Below, in pieces: positions 46,205-54,334 of a stretch of 64,000 nucleotides of DNA. The notes under the pieces were generated by a model that saw only the letters and a list, made by a program, of their open reading frames with translations, had not been told where the DNA came from and ran no database searches. The DNA comes from Sphingobium sp. EP60837 (GTDB lineage: Bacteria > Pseudomonadota > Alphaproteobacteria > Sphingomonadales > Sphingomonadaceae): positions 186,001 to 250,000 of the forward strand of contig NZ_CP015987.1 of the NCBI RefSeq assembly GCF_001658005.1. Reading direction: 5' to 3'. The position numbers and the translations under genes are program-made. Every line of letters starts with the position of its first letter. The first letter of the stretch is position 1.

Positions 46205-47062
46205 TCACGCGAGCTGACGAAAGATGGGCGAGCGGAACGGCTCACCCTGCTTCATCTTCGCCATCTCTTCAACAAAGAGGACGCCGTTACGATCATACCC
46301 AGATGCGCTCTGCACCGGCAGTTCATCGAAAGTGGCATCATCACCGAAAAACCGGAAAACAATCGTGTGGCGTTCAGGAAATTCCGCATCGACCGGTGCA
46401 CCGCCATGAAGGCATCTGGGATGAACGAAAAGAACATCTCCCGGCTCCGTTGCCCAAGAGAGAATATCAAAGGCTTTAGGATCTCTCGCGCGAATGGCTT
46501 CGATGTCGGGAAGGCGCGGCAGGGCTGGCACTGACTGATGTCCGTGAAGCGGCTCGGTCGGATCTTGAGGATTAAGAAAAGTAGTCCCATCATATCGAAT
46601 GCCATGATGCGAACCGCGTACGACCTCCAAAGCATTCTTTTTTGGGACCGACTCGAAAGAAATCCAAGTGTTTCCCCAGTGCTGTCCGCCCCAGGGTAGA
46701 TAGGATGTATCTTGATGCCATGGCGAACGGCCGGGCTTGCCTCCAGACTTCATGAAAACCTCCTCAGCGAACAGCCAAACATGTTCCGAGCCCCAGAGGT
46801 CGGCATAAATATTTCCAAATGGCAAAGTTTCTACGAGGGCGTCGATCCTTTCCTTCGCATTGGGGTTGCTGTTATCATTATGCGTCTGATGCTCTGTACC
46901 GTCAAAAATATTGAAAGCATGTGGTCCTGGGTTCGCTACCGCCCAGTCGAAGACCTCACGGCACTTGTCGAGTTGTTCCTGATTAAGGCAATTTTTAATG
47001 AGGACTGCACCGTCCTCTTGGTAACGTTGGCGCAGGCTGGTTTCCACGGCATTCCACTCCAT
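46205..47062 (-). CDS. phytanoyl-CoA dioxygenase family protein
   Basis: This Fe(II)/2-oxoglutarate dioxygenase of about 285 residues has H116-Q-D118 (SPWHQDTSYLPWGG), H219 (HPRCLHGG) and R231 or the following Arg 237 (ERHTIVFRFFGDD) as metal and co-substrate sites. ALEVVRGSHHGIRYDG is the usual PhyH loop. The start is uncertain: ATG 47062 (MEWNAVETSLRQRY) is preferred, with GTG 47092 possible; neither has a strong ribosome site. It is divergent from the TetR gene, with a dyad operator between. It would hydroxylate a pathway intermediate, possibly an acyl-CoA alpha position. Confidence 0.85.
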   Translation of the reverse strand: MEWNAVETSLRQRYQEDGAVLIKNCLNQEQLDKCREVFDWAVANPGPHAFNIFDGTEHQTHNDNSNPNAKERIDALVETLPFGNIYADLWGSEHVWLFAEEVFMKSGGKPGRSPWHQDTSYLPWGGQHWGNTWISFESVPKKNALEVVRGSHHGIRYDGTTFLNPQDPTEPLHGHQSVPALPRLPDIEAIRARDPKAFDILSWATEPGDVLFVHPRCLHGGAPVDAEFPERHTIVFRFFGDDATFDELPVQSASGYDRNGVLFVEEMAKMKQGEPFRSPIFRQLA

Positions 47063-47104
47063 TGCTGAGATACGACTCCGAATATACCGCACGCAACCAT
47101 TTTA

Positions 47105-47120
47105 CGCAACAGGCGTTATG
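47105..47120. promoter_or_regulatory. dyad operator of second regulon, copy 3
   Basis: CGCAACAGGCGTTATG lies between the divergent dioxygenase and TetR genes, the standard place for an autoregulated TetR operator. On the minus strand it reads CATAACGCCTGTTGCG, matching copy 2 at 13 of 16 positions. A direct repeat ACGCAAC starts at 47091 and 47104. Confidence 0.5.
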
Positions 47121-47159
47121 TGAATTGCCTTGCTCGAAATATTTGCTAGGGTGGCCGGC

Positions 47160-47807
47160 ATGACCGAACAAAAACACGCATCATATCCGTTGGATTTAGT
47201 ACCTGAGAGCTTGAATAACGACCTCAATCGAGGTCGCGGGCGCCCGGTTGGTGACCGTGATGCAAAGCGCGTTGAGCTTCTTGACGCGGCAATTTCCGTT
47301 ATGGCCGAACATGGTTATGCTGGAACGTCGCTCCGCAAAGTTGCTAGCCGTGCAGGATATTCCACCGGAGCAGTGACATATTATTTTGCTAATAAGGAGG
47401 CTATGTTCAAAGCTGTAACAGAGCAATTGTTTGACCGATTCGACGTGCTGCTGGAGTCGAATGATCTCCAGGCGACGTTGAAGGTATGGCTAGACTGGAC
47501 GAGTGTTGATAACGACGTTTGGGCCTCTCTGTTTCAATTATTGTCCATCGCGAGGCACGAACCGGAGATCGCCACGATCTTCTCTACTCGATATCGCTCT
47601 TATCGGGAGACGTTCGCCTCGACGCTTGAAATTGGGCAGCGTGAGGGAAACATCCGAAATGATATTCCCGCAGATCTGCTGGCAGATCAAATTACCGCGA
47701 TGGCCGACGGCTGGATGATTATGCGACCCATAGATCCCGATCGATTCGAGCCGAAACGAGTGGAGCGCTTGCTCAGATCAGTAATGCAGTTGATTTCCCC
47801 AATTTAA
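47160..47807 (+). CDS. TetR family transcriptional regulator
   Basis: This 215-residue regulator has the N-terminal helix-turn-helix ELLDAAISVMAEHGYAGTSLRKVASRAGYSTGAVTYYFANKEAMFKAV (about 35-85), where TGAVTYYF is the recognition-helix signature. The C-terminal domain is variable and would sense a ligand, possibly an acyl-CoA. The start at 47160 (MTEQKHASYP) follows AGGGTGG. It is divergent from the PhyH-RidA pair. Similar dyads at three promoter regions suggest it represses the catabolic genes from 31.5 to 47 kb until inducer appears. Confidence 0.88.
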   Translation: MTEQKHASYPLDLVPESLNNDLNRGRGRPVGDRDAKRVELLDAAISVMAEHGYAGTSLRKVASRAGYSTGAVTYYFANKEAMFKAVTEQLFDRFDVLLESNDLQATLKVWLDWTSVDNDVWASLFQLLSIARHEPEIATIFSTRYRSYRETFASTLEIGQREGNIRNDIPADLLADQITAMADGWMIMRPIDPDRFEPKRVERLLRSVMQLISPI

Positions 47808-47852
47808 CAGACTGATCCAAGATGGGTTGGCTTCTACATCCTCGTTCATTCG

Positions 47853-48488
47853 ATGCATGGCATCACCGACCTTAAATGGATACGCGATACCGTACGACAT
47901 CCAAATAATATAATCTCTTATCTTTGGGTCCTCACTTCGATGTTATCAATAAAAGATGATGTTCCGACACGGAGCCTCTTTGGACGACTATCTATCATTG
48001 CCGCTCTTCTATTTGCAATCATTGTAATGGCCAATGGCTATTTGGCCAACAATGCAGCTCCGAACGGCATCATCGATCACCAGCTTGCGGGCAGCGCGGA
48101 ACGCGTGGATGATATTCATGCCTCATGGTCTGCGGCAGGGGTCGATAGTATCGCGACTGCCTCAATGATGATCGATCTGCTGTTTATCGGGGTTTCCGCA
48201 AGCGCAGGCGTGCTGGGCGCCAGCCTTATACACACCAGGACAAAGTCCAAGCCACTACTGCACTTCTCCAAATTGATCTGCCTCATGTTCCTAGCCTTTG
48301 CGCTGCTGGACTACAGCGAAACAGTTCCGGAGCTTATCCAGCAGATTTGCGGCCACGGCAATGACACATTGGCCATTATTGCTGCGACCGTGCAGCCGAT
48401 CAAGTTGATCGCCTTTCTTGGAGGAGTTGCGACCCTAGTAATAGCCCTAATCTGGTGTAAAGTTACGAAATTGGATCCCGGGCCATGA
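47853..48488 (+). CDS. predicted membrane protein, four helices, unknown function
   Basis: This 211-residue protein has four likely membrane helices: LSIIAALLFAIIVMANGYLANN, a second around ATASMMIDLLFIGVSASAGVLGA, a third at LICLMFLAFALLDYS, and a fourth at LIAFLGGVATLVIALIWC. I do not recognise the family. The start is uncertain; an internal ATG at 47940 (MLSIKDDVPTRSLFGRL) would remove 29 residues and gives a more usual cytoplasmic N-terminus. It follows TetR by 45 bp on the same strand and could share its transcript. Confidence 0.5.
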   Translation: MHGITDLKWIRDTVRHPNNIISYLWVLTSMLSIKDDVPTRSLFGRLSIIAALLFAIIVMANGYLANNAAPNGIIDHQLAGSAERVDDIHASWSAAGVDSIATASMMIDLLFIGVSASAGVLGASLIHTRTKSKPLLHFSKLICLMFLAFALLDYSETVPELIQQICGHGNDTLAIIAATVQPIKLIAFLGGVATLVIALIWCKVTKLDPGP

Positions 48489-48804
48489 TGTCGAAATGGC
48501 TGTATAGGGATTGTTTTGACCCAGATTGACCTCAACTCTGATTACAGATTGGTGTTCGACCGCGCTGAAATTTCGCTCGAAAACAGCATCGGCATCCCCG
48601 AAGGTGATTTTTGATTTTTGCCATTCGCCGCCAACGTCGCATTTTACTGGCTGCTCTCGTCCGCGATGTGCAAAAAATAGTGATGAGTTTTCGATCCGTG
48701 CGCCAGGAACGATAGGTTGCCCTGCTCAGCCGATCAAAGCTCGGCATTGACATTAATCATAATTGACGGGCGGCATCGCGGCCACCATCGGAGGCAGAAG
48801 CATC
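48489..48804. other. intergenic region, no recognisable gene
   Basis: These 316 bp hold only short frames with poor codon use. The GGAGG at 48790-48794 is the fossil ribosome site of the following pseudogene. Confidence 0.5.
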
Positions 48805-49223
48805 ATGTGCGGCAACAAAGCACCACATTGACCTTAAAACGTCGGGCCAAGGCCTTTTCGAGATCACCAGCCGGATCATAGACTGGGCTGAGGGCTGCGG
48901 CATCCAAGAAGAGCTGCTCACCCTCTTCTGTAGCACACCTCGGCCTCGCTTCTGATCCAGGAGAATGCGGCGCCGCAAGTCCGCACCGATCTGCAAGCCT
49001 GGTTTGAACGGGCCGTCCCTGAGGATCCCAACCTCTACGAACATGACGATGAGGGTCTCGACGACATGCCAGAGCGGTCCGCAGCGCCCTCACGTCCGTG
49101 CAGCTCTCCATTCCGGTTTTGGGCGGTCGACCTGCCCTTGGGACATGGCAAGGCATCTACTTGTTCGAGCATCGGAGGCGGCCGCATAGACGTTCGATTG
49201 TGCTGCACCTCATCGGCGAGTAG
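48805..49223 (+). pseudogene. yjbQ: decayed YjbQ/UPF0047 family gene
   Basis: Reading three frames in turn recovers a YjbQ-type (UPF0047, secondary thiamine-phosphate synthase-like) protein. GGAGG lies before ATG 48805; then STTLTLK, then TSGQGLFEITSRIIDWAEGC and GIQEELLTLFC, then HTSASLLIQENAAPQVRTDL with WFERAVPEDPNLYEHDDEG. The last frame gives SALTSVQLSIPVLGGRP, ALGTWQGIYLFEHRRR and IVLHLIGE, ending in TAG at 49221. At least three frameshifts (near 48835, 48933 and 49075) break it. The conserved HTSAS, QENA, HDDEG, GTWQGIYLFEHR motifs are all still legible, so decay is recent or the sequence is indel-rich. Confidence 0.8.
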
Positions 49224-49295
49224 CCACTGCTGCACAGGCCGGCCTCCACGTTCGTTCACTTCCATGAGTTTCACGACTATTCTATCAAGCTGACG

Positions 49296-50174
49296 ATGAG
49301 CCACCTATCGCTTGATGAGCACGCCCAGGCTGCCGAGATATTGGCGGGGCATTCCGATTATCGCGTGTTGCGCCGACTGGTGCCGTTGACGAAATTTCAC
49401 TACGGCCCTCCGCTGGGACGCTGCCGCGTCGGCGTGGCGCTGGATGTGGAGACAACAGGCCTTAACCAAGACACCGACCACATCATTGAGCTTGCTGTGC
49501 AGCGCTTCCGGTTCGATGAAGCTGGACGTATTATTCAGGTGGGCACCGCACGTGTCTGGCGCGAAGATCCTGGCATTCCCCTGGAGCCGCGGATCACTCA
49601 GCTCATAGGCATCAGTGGTGAAGATCTCGCCGGCAAGATGATCGACGAGACGGAAGCCATCGAGATATTAAGCTCTGCTGACATTATCGTGGCGCATAAT
49701 GCCGCTTTTGATCGCCCGTTCATCGAGAAACGCCTGCCAGCTGTCGCCGACAAACCCTGGGCCTGTTCGATGGCAGAGCTGGATTGGCTGGAGCTTGGCT
49801 ATGACGGCCGGGCTCTTGCGCACCTGGTCGCCCAGTGTGGCTGGTTCTATGAAGGACATCGCGCGGAGAACGACATATTGGCCCTTCTCTATTTGCTGGC
49901 GCAGGGCTTTGCTGATGGCGAGACGATCCTCACTAAGCTTATCGCCTGCTCCGAAAAGCCAACCTACCGAGTGAACGCGATTGACGCGCCATTCGATGCC
50001 AAGGACCGCCTCAAAGCGCGGGGCTACCGTTGGGACGGGGCACTGCGCTTCTGGTGGAAAGAAATTCCCGAATGTGATCGTGAAGCCGAACAATTTTGGC
50101 TGCTGAGCGATGTCTATGCGGGTTTTGGCGAACCGGCGTTCCTGCCCGTCAGCGCGGATCAACGCTACCGCTAG
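49296..50174 (+). CDS. 3'-5' exonuclease, DnaQ-like
   Basis: This 292-residue protein has an RNase H-fold exonuclease domain: VALDVETTGLNQDTDHIIELAVQRF (Exo I, Asp/Glu), IIVAHNAAFDRPFIEKR (Exo II) and FYEGHRAENDILALLYLLAQ (Exo III with DEDDh His-Asp). It is extended by a C-terminal part ending DAKDRLKARGYRWDGALRFWWKEI, a short module I associate with DnaQ-like proteins outside polymerase III. The N-terminal 45 residues are extra and helical. It has no strong ribosome site. It is followed by a thermonuclease and a nuclease-helicase fusion, so the neighbourhood is rich in nucleic-acid enzymes. Confidence 0.85.
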   Translation: MSHLSLDEHAQAAEILAGHSDYRVLRRLVPLTKFHYGPPLGRCRVGVALDVETTGLNQDTDHIIELAVQRFRFDEAGRIIQVGTARVWREDPGIPLEPRITQLIGISGEDLAGKMIDETEAIEILSSADIIVAHNAAFDRPFIEKRLPAVADKPWACSMAELDWLELGYDGRALAHLVAQCGWFYEGHRAENDILALLYLLAQGFADGETILTKLIACSEKPTYRVNAIDAPFDAKDRLKARGYRWDGALRFWWKEIPECDREAEQFWLLSDVYAGFGEPAFLPVSADQRYR

Positions 50175-50292
50175 CCAAACCTCGATCAGCGGCCCGGCAT
50201 GTCATCTGAGTCCAAGCAGCATGCCTTGTCCGCACTCGCGGGTGCGGCGCTCAGATCTTGATTAGCAGGGCAATTCAGAACAATAGAGTTCA

Positions 50293-50832
50293 ATGGGGGA
50301 TGTTCTAAAATATCGCCGCCGACGGCGACGTGACCTGTGGCGCAGGGGCGTCGCTAGGAAGCGCGAGGTCATGCGCTCCCCCACCCTCCTCCTCATCGGC
50401 ATTGGGCTGGCGATCGGAGCTTCATCAGGTCTGGGGATGTTGAACTGGTCCGGTCTGTCGTCGTCCAGGACCATCCCAACATCATCTGTGCGCTTCGGCC
50501 TTTGCCACGTCGGTGGCGGGACCAATTGCGTGGTCGATGGCGATACCTTCTGGTTCAACGGCGAGCGCGTTCGGGTTGCCGACATAGATGCGCCCGAAAC
50601 ACATCCTCCACGATGTCCCGCTGAAGCAGACCTTGGCAACCGCGCAACAGAACGTCTTCACGAACTGCTGAACGCCGGCCCCTTTACCGTGCACGCAGCC
50701 TCGTGGCGAGACCAGGACCGATATGGCCGCAAGCTACGGGTTGTGGAGAGAGATGGAAGATCACTGGGATCTCAGCTCGTGAGCGAAGGGCTAGCACGAC
50801 CGTGGACCGGATCCCGCCAGCCGTGGTGCTGA
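50293..50832 (+). CDS. thermonuclease family protein (SNase-like), membrane-anchored
   Basis: This 179-residue protein has an Arg-rich cytoplasmic start (KYRRRRRRDLWRRG), one hydrophobic segment (LLLIGIGLAIGASSGLGML, about 31-49), then a staphylococcal-nuclease-like OB fold. The fold shows CVVDGDTFWFNGERVRVADIDAPE (Asp ligands and first Arg), then WRDQDRYGRKLRVVERDG (second catalytic region) and a C-terminal Cys. The anchor would place the nuclease in the periplasm or facing outward. It cleaves DNA or RNA with calcium in studied relatives. The exonuclease upstream and the helicase fusion downstream are on the same strand. Confidence 0.85.
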   Translation: MGDVLKYRRRRRRDLWRRGVARKREVMRSPTLLLIGIGLAIGASSGLGMLNWSGLSSSRTIPTSSVRFGLCHVGGGTNCVVDGDTFWFNGERVRVADIDAPETHPPRCPAEADLGNRATERLHELLNAGPFTVHAASWRDQDRYGRKLRVVERDGRSLGSQLVSEGLARPWTGSRQPWC

Positions 50833-50869
50833 TCGCCCTTGCTACCCCCGCTGCCGCCGGAGCCGAACC

Positions 50870-52885
50870 ATGAAACGCGCTTATTATCATGGCTCGGCTA
50901 TCGAGCTGCAGAAAGCTGATCCGCTCGCCATCCTGGGCGCCCTTACCGAAAATCTGCCCTTCGCGGTCGACCCGATGCAGCGACAGGCCTGGGTATTCCA
51001 GATCAGCCATTTGAAGGCCATCGCGGCAGGGTTGCCGGATAGCCATTTCTTTTTCGAATTCATGATCCCGCGTATGGGCAGACGCGCGGACGTTGTCCTC
51101 CTCTACCGCGGACTGGTCTTCGTCTTGGAGTATAAGGTTGGGGAACGCGGCTTCGGTCGCGGTGCAGTTGACCAGGTCCTTGGCTACGGCCTTGACCTTA
51201 AGAATTTTCACGAGACCAGCCATGACGCTCGGATCGTACCGATCGTGGTAGCGACGGACGCCACAGACACGCTGAGCCGCACGGAATGGGGCGCAGACAA
51301 TGTCATGCGCCCGCTATTGTCGAACGCTGCCGGGCTTCTTACGAAGATCCACGCCGTCGCCACCCACTTTGGCGGGCCAGGGCTCGATCCCACTCAATGG
51401 TTAGCCGGCCGCTATAAGCCCACGCCTACAATCATCGAAGCTGCACAGGCACTTTACCGCGGTCACAATGTCGAGGAGATTTCACGCTCCGAGGCAGGCG
51501 CTGAAAATCTTTCCACCACCTCCGACTACATCTCATCGGTCGTGGAAGGCGCCAAGCGGCACAAGCGCAAGGCCATCTGCTTTGTCACAGGGGTTCCAGG
51601 CTCGGGGAAAACGCTTGCGGGGCTGAGTATCGCGAATAGCCGAATGCGGGCCCATGAGGATGAACATGCTGTGTTTCTCTCCGGCAACGGCCCTCTCGTT
51701 GACGTGCTGCGGGAGGCGCTGACGCAGGACACGCTCGAACGGCATCAGTCATTGCCAAGATCCGAGCGTCCCTCGCGAGCATCAGAATATCAAAAATCCT
51801 GTGCGTTCATTCAAAACATCCACCATTTCCGGGATGATAATCTGGAGGGAAATGAGCCACCTGTCGAGAAGGTGGTGGTCTTCGATGAAGCCCAGCGCGC
51901 ATGGGGTGAAGAGCAGACCAGCCAGTTCATGCGGCAGAAGCGGGGACAAAGTGGCTTCGCCATGTCGGAGCCCCGCTTCCTCCTGTCAGTCATGGATCGG
52001 CATGAGGACTGGTGCACCGTCATATGTCTCATTGGCGGAGGCCAAGAGATCAACACGGGTGAAGCCGGGTTGGCAGAGTGGGTTGATGCCCTGGCCCAAC
52101 ATTTCCCGCATTGGGAGGTGCACCTACCAGAACAGATACTTGGCCGTGAATATCTACTGGCTGGCCGAGGTGAGGACGCTATTGGCGCGATCGCTCCGAT
52201 AAAGGCAGGCGCCCTGCATCTGTCCGTATCGCTCCGCTCGTTCCGCGCTGAAAAGCTGTCGGAGTTTATTGGCGCGATTATCGACGGCGACAGCTCGCGC
52301 GCTCGGGCGCTGCTAAACCAGCTACCCGGCTATCCCATTGTTCTTACGCGGGACCTTAGCGCGGCTCGTGCATGGCTTAGGGAGCGCGCGCGCGCAAATG
52401 AGCGTATGGGCCTGCTCGCCTCCTCCAACGCGCTTCGCCTGAAGGCCGAGGGGATTTTCGTCAAAGCTAAGGTCGAGCCGCCGGTCTGGTTCTTGGCGCC
52501 GCAAAGTGACGTCCGATCCTCCAACATGCTGGAGGACGTGGCCACAGAATTTGATGTTCAGGGTCTGGAGCTGGATTGGGCCTGCTTATGCTGGGACGCC
52601 AACCTGCGATGGAGCCCTGACGGCTGGAGCAGCATGGCATTCAAGGGAACGAAGTGGCAGCAGATCAATGATCCTGAACGCCGATCCTATCTCCTGAATG
52701 CATATCGGGTTCTTCTTACCCGGGCCCGGCAGGGCCTCGTCATTTTTGTGCCTGAAGGCGATCCGGTCGACCCTACGCGAGATCCACTTTTCTACGACAG
52801 CAGCTTTGACTTCCTACGCGAATGTGGAGTTCCATTGATTGACGCGCATAAGGCAGAAGAGCCACTAAGCGTGGCGGGAGGCTGA
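50870..52885 (+). CDS. nuclease-helicase fusion, DUF2075 family
   Basis: This 671-residue protein joins an N-terminal nuclease-like domain to a superfamily-1-type helicase. The N-terminus has RRADVVLLYRGLVFVLEYKVG: D74, E87 and K89 fit the PD-(D/E)XK pattern, with E64 upstream. The helicase part has Walker A GVPGSGKT (241-248), Walker B VVVFDEAQRAW (DEAQ at 339-342), SLRSFRAE, a QGLELDWACLCWD motif V-like stretch, and AYRVLLTRARQGLVIFVPEG as motif VI. DUF2075/schlafen-like helicases are known from defence and repair settings. It lies 38 bp after the thermonuclease. Function in phage defence or repair is inference. Confidence 0.82.
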   Translation: MKRAYYHGSAIELQKADPLAILGALTENLPFAVDPMQRQAWVFQISHLKAIAAGLPDSHFFFEFMIPRMGRRADVVLLYRGLVFVLEYKVGERGFGRGAVDQVLGYGLDLKNFHETSHDARIVPIVVATDATDTLSRTEWGADNVMRPLLSNAAGLLTKIHAVATHFGGPGLDPTQWLAGRYKPTPTIIEAAQALYRGHNVEEISRSEAGAENLSTTSDYISSVVEGAKRHKRKAICFVTGVPGSGKTLAGLSIANSRMRAHEDEHAVFLSGNGPLVDVLREALTQDTLERHQSLPRSERPSRASEYQKSCAFIQNIHHFRDDNLEGNEPPVEKVVVFDEAQRAWGEEQTSQFMRQKRGQSGFAMSEPRFLLSVMDRHEDWCTVICLIGGGQEINTGEAGLAEWVDALAQHFPHWEVHLPEQILGREYLLAGRGEDAIGAIAPIKAGALHLSVSLRSFRAEKLSEFIGAIIDGDSSRARALLNQLPGYPIVLTRDLSAARAWLRERARANERMGLLASSNALRLKAEGIFVKAKVEPPVWFLAPQSDVRSSNMLEDVATEFDVQGLELDWACLCWDANLRWSPDGWSSMAFKGTKWQQINDPERRSYLLNAYRVLLTRARQGLVIFVPEGDPVDPTRDPLFYDSSFDFLRECGVPLIDAHKAEEPLSVAGG

Positions 52886-52990
52886 CAGAGCGCGCGCATC
52901 AGTCGCTTCAACCATCGAACAGCAACTTCTGAGAGATCTCCTCCACTATCGAACGCTGCACTAGCGTCGGCCAAACAGAACGGATGACAT

Positions 52991-54121
52991 ATGTATTTGG
53001 GGATCGATTTCTCGGGAGGCTCAGCGCCATGGAAAAAGCGTTGCTCTAGGCCAACTGTGTGGATTGCGACCTTGAATGATGCGAACAAGCCTCACCTCAT
53101 TGACGTGCGGCCGGTTCAGCAGCTGCCGGGCGAAGGTGAGCCGTTCCACAGGTTGATCGCGCTGCTTCGCACTGGAGAATATACCGCAGCCGCCATTGAC
53201 GCCCCATTTTCCATCCCCGCCGAGAATTTGCCGACCGGGGGCCACTCCGCACTGCTGAGCTGCGTCTCGGGCCTACCGCCTGCACCGGATAGGCCTTTTC
53301 CCTCGGGGGCGGCGCTCGTCGAACTGGCACAGAGTTTCAGCCCTTTGGGCGAGCGGAAGAAGCCGTATCGCGAAACCGAACGGCGATGGACCGCCCGCGG
53401 CGTCAACACCCGTTCGACACTCTGGAATGGCCCTCGTGGCGGCGCGCCGTTCGCGGCCGCTTGCCTTTCGCTACTCACCCAAGCGGGCCGTCCGATTTGG
53501 CCTTGGAAAAGTGGCCCCGGCATGCTGGTCGAAGCGTTCCCCGCCGCGCAGCTTCGCGCCTGGGGGTTGCCTCACGGCGGCTACAGCAAACCGGAACAGC
53601 GCAATGTGCGCGAGCAAATTGTTGATGGCCTCAAAAATCGCCTCGAGTTTTCGACCGAGCAGCGGCTGACCTTCCTTGATGTTCCCGATGCACTCGATGC
53701 TGTGATCGCAGCTTTCGCTGCGATTGCTGCTTCGCAAGGCGGCCCACCTGCTGCCTTTCCTGCCGATGGACTTATTGCTGTGCTGGACGACCGTAATGTT
53801 CCCGTTCACGCAGAGAAGAATTTGGAGGAGCCCGAACTCTTCGAGGAATTACTTTCCCATCCTGACGTGCGCATCGAACGGATCATTTCGCGAGGCCATG
53901 TTACCCCGCCCGATGAGCCCTACGTCCAAAACTGGGACGAATGGGTGATGGTTCTTTCAGGTACCGCCACGCTGTCACTCGTGGGAGTGGGCCGCAGGAC
54001 CCTGCAATCTGGCGAGCACCTCCTGATCCCTGCAGGAGTTGCTCACTTTGTGACCCACACCGACGATCCCACCATCTGGCTTGCGATCCACATCGGCAAC
54101 TCTAAGCATGTGTCCAGCTAA
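52991..54121 (+). CDS. DUF429-like domain fused to cupin
   Basis: This 376-residue protein appears to have two parts. Residues 1 to about 255 look like DUF429, an RNase H-like fold: LGIDFSGG at the start, AAAIDAPFSIP near 70, VEAFPAAQLRAWGL near 180, and DVPDALDAVIAAFAAIAAS near 230 ending the fold. Residues about 260-376 form a small cupin: IERIISRGHVTPPDEPYVQNWDEWVMVLSGTATLSL, then SGEHLLIPAGVAHFVTHTDDPTIWLAIHIG, with His and Glu placed as metal ligands. I do not know this fusion as a standard architecture. It follows the nuclease-helicase by 105 bp. Confidence 0.7.
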   Translation: MYLGIDFSGGSAPWKKRCSRPTVWIATLNDANKPHLIDVRPVQQLPGEGEPFHRLIALLRTGEYTAAAIDAPFSIPAENLPTGGHSALLSCVSGLPPAPDRPFPSGAALVELAQSFSPLGERKKPYRETERRWTARGVNTRSTLWNGPRGGAPFAAACLSLLTQAGRPIWPWKSGPGMLVEAFPAAQLRAWGLPHGGYSKPEQRNVREQIVDGLKNRLEFSTEQRLTFLDVPDALDAVIAAFAAIAASQGGPPAAFPADGLIAVLDDRNVPVHAEKNLEEPELFEELLSHPDVRIERIISRGHVTPPDEPYVQNWDEWVMVLSGTATLSLVGVGRRTLQSGEHLLIPAGVAHFVTHTDDPTIWLAIHIGNSKHVSS

Positions 54122-54334
54122 GCGCCGCATTCGGAGACCCAACGTAGCGACGCGTGCGATAAGGAATAACCATTCGACTCACGTGAGCTAATTGACCATG
54201 CGTGATTTGGCCGTAGCACTAACCCGCTCCGCGGGAGGGTCGCGAGCTGCGATGTAGTGCGGTAAATATAGGCCTTTGGCGGCGGGAGGTTGCCGTCTGA
54301 GCCTGGAAGTTCCTTCAGCGAAGAGGAACTTGCC

